64,000 bases of DNA. Source: Sphingosinithalassobacter sp. CS137. Its GTDB lineage: Bacteria > Pseudomonadota > Alphaproteobacteria > Sphingomonadales > Sphingomonadaceae. The notes under the pieces are model-generated. The model ran no database searches, was not told the DNA's origin, and was given only the letters and a program-made list of their open reading frames with translations. The stretch is from positions 930,001 through 994,000 of the forward strand of contig NZ_CP060494.1 in the NCBI RefSeq assembly GCF_014334115.1, read 5' to 3'. The translations under genes were made by a program, and so were the position numbers. Position 1 is the stretch's first letter; every line of letters begins with the position of its first letter. Below are positions 1 to 9,002 of this stretch, one piece after another.

Positions 1-222
1 GTTGAGCCGTTCCTCGTCGATCTGGCCGAGGAGGTGCCCCATCAGCGTCGTCTTGCCCGCGCCGGGATCGCCGGTGACGACGACGAAGCCCTCCCCCTGC
101 GAAAGACCATAGCCGAGATAGGCCATCGCCTTGCGGTGCGTGGCGGTATCGAACCAGAATTTCGGATCTGGTGTCAGCGCGAACGGCCGGCCGCTCAGTC
201 CGTAGTGGTCATCGTACATCAT
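1..222 (-). CDS. XrtA-system-associated AAA ATPase (ExeA/GspA-like), N-terminal part
   Basis: Only the first 74 codons are inside the window; the gene continues past the left edge. The N-terminus has the ExeA-type 'YGLSGRPFALTPDP' signature and a Walker A loop (GDPGAGKTT, residues about 51-59). This matches the PEP-CTERM/XrtA-associated ATPase family, thought to act with exopolysaccharide export. Two adjacent ATG codons (222 and 219) follow a GGAGTGAG ribosome site. It is the last visible gene of the leftward operon, 29 bases after the outer-membrane barrel gene. The family call rests on the N-terminus plus context. Confidence 0.75.
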   Translation of the reverse strand, partial: MMYDDHYGLSGRPFALTPDPKFWFDTATHRKAMAYLGYGLSQGEGFVVVTGDPGAGKTTLMGHLLGQIDEERLN

Positions 223-251
223 CTCACTCCGCGGGAAGCCCCCCTCCCCGT

Positions 252-1892
252 TCAGAAACCGTAGCGCAGGCCCAGCAATGCCTGGGCGGCGACGCTGTTG
301 TCCGCTTCCGCCGCCTGGCCGACACCATAGATGCCGAGCGCCGCAGTGGCGCCGAGGCGGCCGAAGCTGTGCGAATAAGCAGTATTCGCGCCCCAGCCGA
401 ACAGCCCCTCCGAACCCGGCAGGCCACTGTCGTAATAGTTCACGAAGAGATTGCCGCTCAGCTGGCCATAGGCGCCGACCTGCTGCCCCGCGAAGAATTG
501 CGCGTAGAAAGTGTCGTCGCTCAGCCCGTTCACGCTGAACCCGGAGCCGACATCGGGCGCGATGAATTCGCGGTTCGAATAGCCCGCGCCCAGCCCCATC
601 CGCAGCGGACCGCGATTGATCGCGAAGACCGCGTCGATGCCGCGCGCGCGATAGTTGGCGGTCGCGATCGACTGGAAGACGCCCGGCAGGCAGCCGCCCG
701 CAGCCGAACCGGAAGTGCCGAACACGCATCCGTTGTAACCGCTGTTGAACGGATCGGAGATCGGGCGGAAGTCGGTCGGAAGCGATGCCAGGCCGTTGCG
801 CAGTTGGCGGCCGAAACTCTGCACGCTGTCGTAGACGCCGACCTGGATCGCGCTCGCGCGGCCGAGCTGATAGCTCAGCGAACCCGTGTAGCTCCAGCTT
901 CCGTAGCGCTTGCCGACGCGCGCCTCAAGCGAAGTACGCGTGCTGGGGCGCCAGATCACGCCGGCATCCCAGAAAATGCCGTCGATGTCATAGGCGATGC
1001 GGCGCGGCGAGGCGGGATCGGTGACCTGGCGGCCATTGCCGTCCGTCACGGGATTGCCCGAGGAGTCGCGCAGCGGATCGCGCTGGCTGATCTCGATCTC
1101 CTCATAGCCGACGCCGCCCACGACCGCGAGGCCGCGGCCGACCGGCAGCACTGCGTCGCCGCGCGCATAACGCCCCTCGTAGCGCTGATCGAGCTGGCCC
1201 GCCTCCTCGCGCTCCCAGGCGCCGCTGGCGGTGAGGCCGACCGGCAGGACCGCGCCCGCGCGAACGCCGACGCTGGCAGTCGCCAGATGCGACGTGGAAT
1301 CATCGTAGAAGTCGATCGGCGGCTGGCCCGTCGGGGCGCCGGTCACCCCCGGCGCCTCCACGCGCGTATAGCCGAAGCGATAGCCGGCGTTGACGTTCGC
1401 CGGACCGACGCGCGTGGCGAGAGTCGGCCCCGCATAGCCCGAGTAGATCTGGCTGACGTTGCTCGTGTTGCCGATCAGGCTGCCGGGGACGTCGCCGCGG
1501 ATGTCGGCGCGCGCGCGCGTGGCGACCGCACCGCCTTCGACGCTGAAGCCGGGCAGCACCATGGCGGCGGCGCGGGCGACGCCGGTATGCACCGAGCTGT
1601 CCGCCAGATCGTCCTCATAGGCGAAGCGATGCTCATAGTTGTACGAGACTGCCACCTGGACGCGGCGCGTCTGCACCGAAGCGTCGACACCGGCCGAGAC
1701 GCGCGTGTAGGTGAGCACGTCATCGCCCGATAGATCGCCGGTGAGAACCTGCCCCACTTCGATATAGGGCGCGATGTCGGCGCGCCGCTGGCGATCCTGC
1801 GCCGCGGCCGGAAGCGCGAGCGTCGCCGCGGCGGCGAGCGCGATCGCCGAGCACGTCGTTCGCGCAGAGAAGGCACCGTTCGGCAGAGTCAC
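252..1892 (-). CDS. XrtA-associated outer-membrane beta-barrel protein (TIGR03016-like)
   Basis: A 546-residue exported protein. Residues 1-32 form a signal peptide ending in Ala-Ala-Ala-Gln. The rest is rich in alternating hydrophobic and aromatic strands typical of a beta-barrel and ends in a terminal Phe (LLGLRYGF), a common outer-membrane insertion signal. Its position between the tyrosine autokinase and the ATPase matches the PEP-CTERM-associated outer-membrane protein family, which probably serves polysaccharide export. Its ATG overlaps the stop of the kinase gene by four bases, so the two are translationally coupled. The barrel call is an inference from composition and context. Confidence 0.7.
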   Translation of the reverse strand: MTLPNGAFSARTTCSAIALAAAATLALPAAAQDRQRRADIAPYIEVGQVLTGDLSGDDVLTYTRVSAGVDASVQTRRVQVAVSYNYEHRFAYEDDLADSSVHTGVARAAAMVLPGFSVEGGAVATRARADIRGDVPGSLIGNTSNVSQIYSGYAGPTLATRVGPANVNAGYRFGYTRVEAPGVTGAPTGQPPIDFYDDSTSHLATASVGVRAGAVLPVGLTASGAWEREEAGQLDQRYEGRYARGDAVLPVGRGLAVVGGVGYEEIEISQRDPLRDSSGNPVTDGNGRQVTDPASPRRIAYDIDGIFWDAGVIWRPSTRTSLEARVGKRYGSWSYTGSLSYQLGRASAIQVGVYDSVQSFGRQLRNGLASLPTDFRPISDPFNSGYNGCVFGTSGSAAGGCLPGVFQSIATANYRARGIDAVFAINRGPLRMGLGAGYSNREFIAPDVGSGFSVNGLSDDTFYAQFFAGQQVGAYGQLSGNLFVNYYDSGLPGSEGLFGWGANTAYSHSFGRLGATAALGIYGVGQAAEADNSVAAQALLGLRYGF

Positions 1893-2890
1893 TTCGCCGC
1901 CTCCCCGTAATAGGAGCCGAAGCGATAGCCGCTCGGCTGAAACGAAACGCCGTTCAGCACGAGCTGGATATGCTCGCAGGCGTCGACCATGGCGACGGCC
2001 TCGCGCAGATCGCCCTCATTGGTCTGGTCGGCGCGCACGACCAGCATCACCTGCCCGACGTGCAGCGCCAGCACCGAGGCGGGCGACGCCGCGAGCACCG
2101 GCGGCGAATCGAAGATGACGATGCGGCGCGAATTGGCCGCGGCGAGCGCGTCGAGCACGGCGCGGGCACGGTCGCTGGCGAGCAGTTCGGTGTCGTTCGC
2201 CGATTTCGTGCCGGCGGGCAGGATCGAAAGCTGCGGAATATCGGTATCGAGGATGCATTCCTCGACATCGGAGATGCTGCCCGAAAGCGCGTCGAGCAGG
2301 CCCGGACCCTCGTCCGCGCCGAGCCGCTTCAGGATATCGGGCTTGGCGAAATCGGCGTCGACGAGCAGGATTTCGAAGTCCTTCTCGGCCGCCATCGAGA
2401 GCGCCAGATTGATCGCGCAGAAGGTCTTGCCCTCGTTCTGCCGCGCCGAACAGACGAGCACCATGCGCGCGCGATCGGCGTCGGCACCGGCGACGGCCCG
2501 CGCGGTGAGCAGCAGCTGGCGCTTCACCAGCCGGAATTCCTCGGCGAGCGGCGTGACGGCGCTGCCGGGCACGATCATTCCCAGCTCGCTCAGCCGCTCG
2601 CGATCGATCGCGACGCGGCGGCGGCCCGGCGCGGCGGATCGGGGCGCCGGATGATCCGGTACGTCGCGGACTTCGGAGCCGCGGCGAATCGTCGGTCCTT
2701 CGGGAGCCTGCGCCTTCTCGAACGCAGGCTGTGGGGCCGGTGCCGGGGGAGCGGCGGGAGCCGGCGCGGGGACCGGAGCCGATCGCTCGCGCACTTCGAC
2801 TGCGGGAGCGACGGGCACTCCGAAATGATAATGCTCCGCCGCTCGCTCGAGCAACGTTCCCTTGTAGCGGCGCGATGTGGAGTCGTTCAT
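1889..2890 (-). CDS. XrtA-associated tyrosine autokinase (BY-kinase, CpsD/CapB-like)
   Basis: A cytoplasmic 333-residue bacterial tyrosine kinase that normally works with the Wzz-type chain-length protein encoded just upstream. A Pro/Ala-rich N-terminal linker (about 35-65) precedes the kinase core. The degenerate Walker A is SARQNEGKT (148-156), Walker A' is LLVDAD (175-180) and Walker B is IVIFDSPP (257-264). The C-terminus carries Tyr at 322, 327 and 328, a short version of the autophosphorylated tyrosine cluster. The separate kinase and membrane adaptor follow the two-protein layout usual in proteobacterial PEP-CTERM loci. Ten bases separate it from the chain-length gene. Confidence 0.85.
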   Translation of the reverse strand: MNDSTSRRYKGTLLERAAEHYHFGVPVAPAVEVRERSAPVPAPAPAAPPAPAPQPAFEKAQAPEGPTIRRGSEVRDVPDHPAPRSAAPGRRRVAIDRERLSELGMIVPGSAVTPLAEEFRLVKRQLLLTARAVAGADADRARMVLVCSARQNEGKTFCAINLALSMAAEKDFEILLVDADFAKPDILKRLGADEGPGLLDALSGSISDVEECILDTDIPQLSILPAGTKSANDTELLASDRARAVLDALAAANSRRIVIFDSPPVLAASPASVLALHVGQVMLVVRADQTNEGDLREAVAMVDACEHIQLVLNGVSFQPSGYRFGSYYGEAAK

Positions 2891-2900
2891 CTGCCCCTCC

Positions 2901-4418
2901 TCACGCGATCATGCCGCGCTGCACGAATTCCACGCCGACAAGGCCGACATAGGCGATCACCAGTGCGACGGTGCCGCCCGCGAAGAGCGTGAGCCGCTTG
3001 CGCCGCAGCGCGCGCTGCGCATCGGTGACGACTTCGCCGATCGCGCCGATCACCGGCATGCCGCTCGCCTTTTCCAGCCGCCGCGCGGTCGGGAAGGTCG
3101 TCTGCAAGCGGCCGAGCGCGAAGGCGGCGCCGACGCCCGCGCCGAGGCCGACGATCAGCACGGCGGTGAGCAACAGCGGGCGGTTGGGCGAAGTCGGCAC
3201 GCGCGGCGCCGTGGGCGGATCAATCACGCTGAATTTCACCGCGTCGGTTTCGGTCTGCACCTGCGAGCGCAGCCGCACCTGTTCGCGGTCGGCGAGAAGC
3301 TGCTCATATTGCGCCCGGAGCACCTGATAATTGCGTTCGCTCGCCGATTGTTCGGTAGCCGCGCCGGGCTCGGCCTCGAGCCGCTCCTGCAGCTGCTCCA
3401 GATCGCCTTCGATCTGCGCCTTGCGCTGCGTGAGCGCCGCCACTTCCGCCTGGCGATCGGCCTGCATCGACTGGAGCCCGACGAGCGCGGGATTCACGGT
3501 CGATCCCCCGCCGCCATATACCGGCTCGCTGCGGGCTGCCGCACGTGCCGCCGAAAGCTGGCTCTGCAGCGCCACCACATCGGGATGATTGTCGGTCCAG
3601 CCGCGTGCCCGCGCTTCCGCGAGCTGGCCTTCGATCGCGGCGAGCCGCGCCCGGGCCGGGCCGGCGGTGGCGGTTCCACCGCCACCCGCGACGGTGCGCG
3701 GCGTGGCCGCGATCCGTGCATTGACCGAGTTGAGGCTGCTCTGCGCGGCGACGAGATCATTCTCGATCCGCGAGAGCTCGGTGCGCGCCGCCGACAGGCG
3801 CTCGGAAAGCGATCCGGTGCCCGGCAGCGATCCGAGGAACCGCTGCTCGAATTCGGCGCGCGCGGCCTCCGCTTCCTGAAGCTGGCGCTGGCGCTGCTCG
3901 AGCTGCTGGTCAAGGAAGCGCAGCGACTGGCTGGTCTCGTCGCGGTCGCTCGCCAGATTGTCCTCGACGAAGATGTCGATCATCTTCTGGACGATCGACT
4001 GGGCCAGCCGCGGATCGCCCGCCGTCGCCGAAATCTCGAACAGATTGTCCTGCTGGGCAGTGAGCTTGATCATTTTCTGGAGCGAGGCGACGCGATCCGC
4101 CACGTCGCGGTCGCTGGCGACCGTGTTGGCGAGTTCGGTGCCGCGCACGACCTTCTCCAGATTGACCGCAGACGTGAGCGTCTGACGCACGCGATCGATC
4201 TCGCGCTGCTGCTGGGCCACCTGATTGACGTTGGTCTGGTTGGGCAGGATCTGGCGCAGCTGGACGAAGACCCGTGCGCGCGATTCATAGACGTTGGGGA
4301 TCTGCGACACGACGAGCCAGCCGAGCAGGCACACGCCCCAGGCGACCGCCAGCGCGATCCAGCGGCGCATCCAGATCGCGTGCAGCGCAGCGCGAAGCTC
4401 GTCGTAGAGACCTCCCAT
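2901..4418 (-). CDS. XrtA-system polysaccharide chain-length determinant (Wzz-like)
   Basis: An inner-membrane polysaccharide co-polymerase of 505 residues. A Wzz domain starts with a transmembrane segment near residues 18-37. A long coiled coil follows, rich in Gln, Glu and Arg, with Ala/Leu heptads over about 160-370. Two further hydrophobic segments lie near the C-terminus (about 415-438 and 475-495). It has no fused kinase domain; the kinase is the separate next gene. Members of this family set polymer length and pass polysaccharide to the outer-membrane exporter encoded upstream. It sits 10 bases after that gene in the same leftward operon. Confidence 0.85.
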   Translation of the reverse strand: MGGLYDELRAALHAIWMRRWIALAVAWGVCLLGWLVVSQIPNVYESRARVFVQLRQILPNQTNVNQVAQQQREIDRVRQTLTSAVNLEKVVRGTELANTVASDRDVADRVASLQKMIKLTAQQDNLFEISATAGDPRLAQSIVQKMIDIFVEDNLASDRDETSQSLRFLDQQLEQRQRQLQEAEAARAEFEQRFLGSLPGTGSLSERLSAARTELSRIENDLVAAQSSLNSVNARIAATPRTVAGGGGTATAGPARARLAAIEGQLAEARARGWTDNHPDVVALQSQLSAARAAARSEPVYGGGGSTVNPALVGLQSMQADRQAEVAALTQRKAQIEGDLEQLQERLEAEPGAATEQSASERNYQVLRAQYEQLLADREQVRLRSQVQTETDAVKFSVIDPPTAPRVPTSPNRPLLLTAVLIVGLGAGVGAAFALGRLQTTFPTARRLEKASGMPVIGAIGEVVTDAQRALRRKRLTLFAGGTVALVIAYVGLVGVEFVQRGMIA

Positions 4419-4428
4419 GCGCGGCTCC

Positions 4429-5070
4429 TCAGAACATGCTTTCTGGGATGATGATCACGTCGCCCGGTTCCAGGCGCACGTTGGCGGAAACATCCCCGTT
4501 CTTCAGGAGATCGGACAGGCGCAGGCTATATTCGCGCTGGCGGCCCGAGCTTGCGTCGAACCGCACCAGCCGCGCCCGGTTGCCCGAGGCGAATTCGGAA
4601 AGCCCGCCGACGGTAATCATCGCGTCGAGCAGCGTCATGTTCGCGCGATAGGGGATCGATGCCGGCCGCTCGGTGGCGCCGACGATCCGCACCTGCTGGC
4701 TGGAGGTGCCCGAGAAATTCTCGACGATCACCGATACGATCGGGTCGCGGATATATTCGCTGAGCGCGATCTTCATGTCGTCGGCCAGCATCGCCGGCGT
4801 CTTGCCGGCGGCGGGCATGTCGCTGATCAGCGGCGTGGTGATGCGGCCGTCGGGACGCACCTGAACCTTGGTCGAAAGCTCTGGATTGCGCCAAACGAAC
4901 ACCTGAAGCGAATCCATCGGGCCGATGATATATTCCTCGCCGGGCGCTTCACGGGTGCCGCCGAAGGTTGCCGGCGGCAGTTCGGGGCGGCTCGCGCCCA
5001 TACAGCCGGCGAGCAGCAGCGCAGCCACAAGCGGCACCGCGAGAGTCTTGCCGAATCCGTACAAACCCAT
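4429..5070 (-). CDS. Polysaccharide export outer-membrane lipoprotein (Wza-like)
   Basis: A 213-residue outer-membrane lipoprotein of the Poly_export/SLBB family. The start at 5070 is chosen over an in-frame ATG six codons upstream because a GGGAGG site sits seven bases before it and because it gives a compact lipoprotein signal (MGLYGFGKT to the LLAGC lipobox, Cys about 23). The body has the polysaccharide-export motif region (YIIGPMDSLQVFVWRNPELS) and a C-terminal SLBB-like segment ending in 'LEPGDVIIIPESMF'. It would form the export channel for the locus. The gene begins 102 bases after the decarboxylase stop, so it could have its own promoter. Confidence 0.85.
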   Translation of the reverse strand: MGLYGFGKTLAVPLVAALLLAGCMGASRPELPPATFGGTREAPGEEYIIGPMDSLQVFVWRNPELSTKVQVRPDGRITTPLISDMPAAGKTPAMLADDMKIALSEYIRDPIVSVIVENFSGTSSQQVRIVGATERPASIPYRANMTLLDAMITVGGLSEFASGNRARLVRFDASSGRQREYSLRLSDLLKNGDVSANVRLEPGDVIIIPESMF

Positions 5071-5172
5071 TTTCGAACCTCCCGCCACGCACGGCTACTC
5101 GCCGGCGACGTCTCGACCGGCCAATCCGCGCAGGAACGGTGAAGCTATGGGGGGCAAGAGGTAAAATTAGCG

Positions 5173-6417
5173 TTAGGAGTTTCTGCCATTCGCCAGCAGT
5201 TCGCGCGCAGGCGGATGGCCTAGGAACGCGCTTGGGCTCGCCGTCGCGCCATAGGCCCCGGCAAGGAACACCGCGACGAGATCGCCGACTTGCGCCTCCG
5301 GCAGTGCCGCTCGATCCGCCAGCCGATCGAGCGGCGTGCACAGCGGACCGACGACCGAGATCGTGCCCGCGGGCCTTGCCTGCATCCGCGCCGCCACTGC
5401 GACCGGATAGTTCCGGCGGACGACGGTCCCGAAATTGCCGGTCGCGGCGAGCTGGTGATGCAGCCCGCCATCCACCACATAGAAGGTTTCGCCGCCGCTC
5501 TCCTTCGTGTCGACGATGCGCGTCAGGTAAACGCCCGCCTCTCCCACCAGCCAGCGGCCGAGCTCGATCGCGAAGCGGCTGTCGTCCAGCCCCGGCGGGC
5601 GGCTTGCCAGCGCCTCACCGAGCGCCGCGCCGATCGCTTCGACATCGACGGGCGCATCGCCCGCGAAATAGGGGATGCCGAATCCGCCTCCCAGGTTGAC
5701 GAGCGGCGGCACCCGGCCGACCCTTTGCGCCAGCGCGGCGGCGAGCTTCACCGTCTCGGCCTGTGCCTCGATGATCGCCGCGGTGTCGAGCGACTGCGAC
5801 CCGCCGAAGATGTGGAAGCCCTGCCAGTCGGCATTTTCCGCGAGCAGGCGGCGGACGAGGTCGGGCACGCGCTGCGAATCGATGCCGAAGGGGGAAGCGC
5901 GGCCGCCCATGCGCATCCCCGATCCGCGCAGCTCAAAGTCCGGATTGACGCGCACCGCCACGCGGGGAGCGATACCCAGCCGCAAGCCGATCGCCAGCGC
6001 CCGATCCGCTTCGCCTTCGGACTCGAGATTGATCGTCGCGCCCGCGCGAAGCGCAGCCTCCAGCTCGGCGTCGCGCTTGCCGGGGCCGGCGAAGCTGATG
6101 TGCGCGGCGGGCTTCACCGCCAGCGCCTTCGCCAGCTCGCCCGCCGAAGCCACGTCGAGACCGCCGACCCGCGGCGCGATCGCTTCGAGAAGCGGCGCGA
6201 ACGGATTGGCCTTGATCGCATAGTGGATCTCGACCTCGCCCGGCAGCGCGGCGCGCAGCCGCGCGATCCGCGCAGCGACAATGCCGAAATCATAGACGAA
6301 GAGCGGCGTGTCGCCTGCCTCGGACGCCCAATCCCCTGCCGTACGCCCGGCGATGGTGAGCACGTCCTGTCCGGCGAATTCGGGAGGGATCGGCCCCATC
6401 GGCTTCGCGCTCGTCAT
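5173..6417 (-). CDS. Exosortase-A-associated PLP-dependent decarboxylase (fold III)
   Basis: A 414-residue cytoplasmic enzyme of the ornithine/diaminopimelate decarboxylase family. Visible motifs are the PLP lysine in HYAIKANP (Lys69), a Gly-rich phosphate-binding loop (NLGGGFGIPY) and the active-site cysteine region GPLCTPLD. It matches the subgroup found only beside exosortase-A exopolysaccharide genes. The natural substrate is not established, but an amino-acid-derived amine destined for polysaccharide or lipid modification together with the neighbouring ligase is a reasonable inference. Its start overlaps the ligase stop by four bases, indicating coupling. Confidence 0.85.
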   Translation of the reverse strand: MTSAKPMGPIPPEFAGQDVLTIAGRTAGDWASEAGDTPLFVYDFGIVAARIARLRAALPGEVEIHYAIKANPFAPLLEAIAPRVGGLDVASAGELAKALAVKPAAHISFAGPGKRDAELEAALRAGATINLESEGEADRALAIGLRLGIAPRVAVRVNPDFELRGSGMRMGGRASPFGIDSQRVPDLVRRLLAENADWQGFHIFGGSQSLDTAAIIEAQAETVKLAAALAQRVGRVPPLVNLGGGFGIPYFAGDAPVDVEAIGAALGEALASRPPGLDDSRFAIELGRWLVGEAGVYLTRIVDTKESGGETFYVVDGGLHHQLAATGNFGTVVRRNYPVAVAARMQARPAGTISVVGPLCTPLDRLADRAALPEAQVGDLVAVFLAGAYGATASPSAFLGHPPARELLANGRNS

Positions 6418-7940
6418 GCTCGTTCCCTTTCGCCGAGCGTCGCCTTCAGCATGGCGCGATCCAGCTTGCCGTTCGGATTGCGCGGCAGATCGGCACGCCA
6501 GACGAACTCGCGCGGCTGCTGGAAGCTAGGCAGGTCGCGGCGCAGCCGGGCGCGCAGTTCCTCCTCGCGCGTGGAGTCGCCGCGTACCACCACGACGACC
6601 GCCTGCCCCAGCCGATCGTCGGGCACGCCGAACGCCGCTGCCTCGGCCACTTCACCGCCGGCCAGCACCGCATCCTCGATCTCGGTCGGGCTGATGCGGT
6701 TTCCGGCGCTCTTGATCATCTCGTCGTCGCGGCCGACGAAGCGGAGCAACCCGTCGCTCCCTTCGACCACCGTGTCGCCGGACCAGACGGCCATGCCGTG
6801 GCTTTCGGCAAAGCCTGGCGCAGGCCGGAAACGCTGCGCGGTCCGCTCGGCGTCGCGCCAATATCCCTGTGCCACCAGCGGTCCCGCATGGACCAGCTCG
6901 CCCGGCTCGTCGGGGCCGGCGCGGCTGCCGTCGGGACGGACGACCAGGATCTCGGCGAACGGAATCGCGCGCCCGATCGAATCCGGGTGAGCGTCGATCA
7001 GCGACGGATCGAGATAGGTCGAACGGAACGCTTCGGTGAGGCCATACATCGCGTAGAGATCAGCCTGCGCGAACCGGCCGCGCAGCCCGCGCACCATGCG
7101 CGGAGTCAGCGCGCCGCCGGTATTGGTGAGCCGCCGCACGCGCCCCGCCGTCTCCTCGGGCCACTCGGCCTCGAGCAGTTGCACCCACAGCGGCGGCACG
7201 CCGGCGATGGTCGTGACGCGGTGGCGCTCCACCGCCTTCACGACGTCGCGCGGCGTGAGATAGTCGAGCGGCACGACACAGGCCCCCGCCGCCCAGCTGT
7301 TGAGCAGCTGATTCTGGCCATAGTCGAAACTGAGCGGCAGCACCGCGAGCTGGCGATCGTCGGGAGTGACCTTCAGATAATGCGCGACGCTGATCGCACC
7401 GAGCCAGAGGTTTGCGTGGCTGAGCATCACGCCCTTCGGGCGCCCGGTGGAACCCGAGGTATAGAGAATCGCCGCCAGATCGGTCGAATCGGCGGCCGAG
7501 GGCGGCAGCGCATCCCCCGCCTCCGCGAGTTCCTCCTCGGTGACGATGCGGCAACCCGGCGGGACGTCGCCCGGCTCGAGCGTGGCGATCCGGGCGGGCT
7601 GAGTCACGAGCAGCTCGGCCCCGCTGTCGGCGAGGATATGCGCCACCTGCGCACGTTTCAGAATCGGATTGATCGGGACATGCACCTGGCGCGCGCGCGG
7701 CACCGCCAGCGGCAACAGGCAGGCAGTGCGCGTCTTGGGAAGCCAGCTCGCCACGCGGCCGCCGAGGCCCGGCCCAAGCGCCGCCAGCACATGCGCCAGC
7801 CGCCCGACCCCCGCCTCGAGCTCGGCGTAGCTGAGCGTTCCCGTGCGATCCTCGAGCGCGGCCGCATCCGGACTGCCGCGCAGCGGCAGCGCGTCGATCG
7901 GATGCGGCACGGGATCGAGCGGGATCATCGCATCCCGCAT
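6414..7940 (-). CDS. Exosortase-A-associated acyl-CoA/acyl-ACP ligase (AMP-forming)
   Basis: An ANL-superfamily adenylating enzyme of 508 residues. The phosphate-binding motif YTSGSTGRPKG is at about 160-170, the A5-type motif is YGLTEAF, and the C-terminal catalytic lysine motif is NPNGKLDRA. It probably activates a carboxylate and loads it on the acyl carrier protein encoded divergently from 8032. Start choice is uncertain between ATG 7940 and ATG 7928; neither has a strong ribosome site. Reading further upstream would run through the divergent acyl-carrier gene, so a longer start is rejected. It is the first gene of the leftward operon. Confidence 0.85.
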   Translation of the reverse strand: MRDAMIPLDPVPHPIDALPLRGSPDAAALEDRTGTLSYAELEAGVGRLAHVLAALGPGLGGRVASWLPKTRTACLLPLAVPRARQVHVPINPILKRAQVAHILADSGAELLVTQPARIATLEPGDVPPGCRIVTEEELAEAGDALPPSAADSTDLAAILYTSGSTGRPKGVMLSHANLWLGAISVAHYLKVTPDDRQLAVLPLSFDYGQNQLLNSWAAGACVVPLDYLTPRDVVKAVERHRVTTIAGVPPLWVQLLEAEWPEETAGRVRRLTNTGGALTPRMVRGLRGRFAQADLYAMYGLTEAFRSTYLDPSLIDAHPDSIGRAIPFAEILVVRPDGSRAGPDEPGELVHAGPLVAQGYWRDAERTAQRFRPAPGFAESHGMAVWSGDTVVEGSDGLLRFVGRDDEMIKSAGNRISPTEIEDAVLAGGEVAEAAAFGVPDDRLGQAVVVVVRGDSTREEELRARLRRDLPSFQQPREFVWRADLPRNPNGKLDRAMLKATLGERERA

Positions 7941-8031
7941 AGCGCCACTGGCCGCTCCGCAGAAACCCCCTTGGTCTTGGCATCGCCGTCGACAGCCGCT
8001 AGCGACGCTGCACCAGCGAAGGAGACGGCGC

Positions 8032-8304
8032 GTGCTGCCCGAAAGAACGGTCGAGGTAGAGAACACGGTGCGTGCGGTGCTGCGCGACGTGCTTGGCCTG
8101 GCCCCCGCCCGCGCCGCGGCGTTCGATGCGGCCACGCCGCTGTTCGGCGCGCTGCCCGAACTCGATTCGCTGGCCGTTGCAGGTGTGCTCACCGAGCTCG
8201 AGGATCGGCTCGGCATCCTGATCGAAGACGACGAAGTCGATGGCGAGATGCTGGAGACGTTCGGCGCGCTCACTCATTTCGCGGCGGCCAAGGCATTGAA
8301 ATGA
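8032..8304 (+). CDS. Acyl carrier protein, exosortase-A-associated
   Basis: A 90-residue carrier protein. The GTG start at 8032 follows a clear GAAGGAGA ribosome site. The phosphopantetheine attachment Ser lies in LPELDSLAVAG, in the usual DSL context, followed by an acidic helix (EDRLGILIEDDEVDGE). It would carry the acyl or aminoacyl group activated by the ligase transcribed in the opposite direction from the 91-base spacer. Its stop overlaps the ATG of the next gene, so all three rightward genes are coupled. Family function in polysaccharide decoration is inferred from context. Confidence 0.85.
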   Translation: MLPERTVEVENTVRAVLRDVLGLAPARAAAFDAATPLFGALPELDSLAVAGVLTELEDRLGILIEDDEVDGEMLETFGALTHFAAAKALK

Positions 8305-9002
8305 TCGACGGGTACGACTGGGCCGGCGGGCGCGAGGCGATGCTGCGCTTCGGCCCGGTCGACGCTCCGGTCGTGATCCTGGCACTGCCGCTGTTCGAGG
8401 AAGCGAACCGCACCCGCGGCTTTTCCGTGACTCTGCTACGCGCACTCGGCGAGCACGGCATCGGCGGCGCGCTGCCCGATCTGCCCGGCACCGGCGAAAG
8501 CCCGATGCCGACCGAGGAAGCGACCATTCAGGGTTGGCGCGCCGCCTTCGCCGCGGCGGCTGCGTCGATCGACGCGCCCTCGATCCATGCGGCGGCGATC
8601 CGCGGCGGCGCACTGCTCGACCGGGACGCGGCAGTGGCGAGCCGCTGGCAATTCGCCCCTGCCGCAGGCGATGCACTGGTCCGCGAGCTGCTGCGTGCAC
8701 AGCGAGTCGCCGAACCCGATTCGGCAGTTACGCTGGATCTCGCCAATCCAGCCGACGACGGCCCGCCGGTGACGCTGGCAGGCAATCGCATTGCCCGGGG
8801 GCTGCTGCGCGAACTCCACGTCGCCGAACGGAGCCGCGAAGCGCCGCTCCGAGTGGTGCGGCTGGAGAGCGATCCGGCCGTCGCCGATGCGCGCGTGCCC
8901 GGCGTGCCACTCTGGCGGCGTGCGGAACCGGACAACGACCCCGCGCTCGCGGCGGTGCTCGCGCGCGATCTCGCGGAGTGGGTGCGGCAATGCGGCGGCT
9001 GA
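8301..9002 (+). CDS. Exosortase-A-associated hydrolase 2 (alpha/beta hydrolase fold)
   Basis: A 233-residue protein resembling the exosortase-A-associated hydrolase 2 family. Recognisable parts are the N-terminal strand and oxyanion region (LALPLFEEANRTRGF) and the following PDLPGTGES motif. The position where an alpha/beta hydrolase normally has its nucleophile (GxSxG) reads A-I-R-G-G with Arg101, so the usual serine is absent. It is short for the fold, and the C-terminal part is poorly conserved to the eye. ATGA overlap couples it to the acyl carrier gene. Catalytic activity is doubtful from sequence; a binding or chaperone role is possible. Confidence 0.75.
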   Translation: MIDGYDWAGGREAMLRFGPVDAPVVILALPLFEEANRTRGFSVTLLRALGEHGIGGALPDLPGTGESPMPTEEATIQGWRAAFAAAAASIDAPSIHAAAIRGGALLDRDAAVASRWQFAPAAGDALVRELLRAQRVAEPDSAVTLDLANPADDGPPVTLAGNRIARGLLRELHVAERSREAPLRVVRLESDPAVADARVPGVPLWRRAEPDNDPALAAVLARDLAEWVRQCGG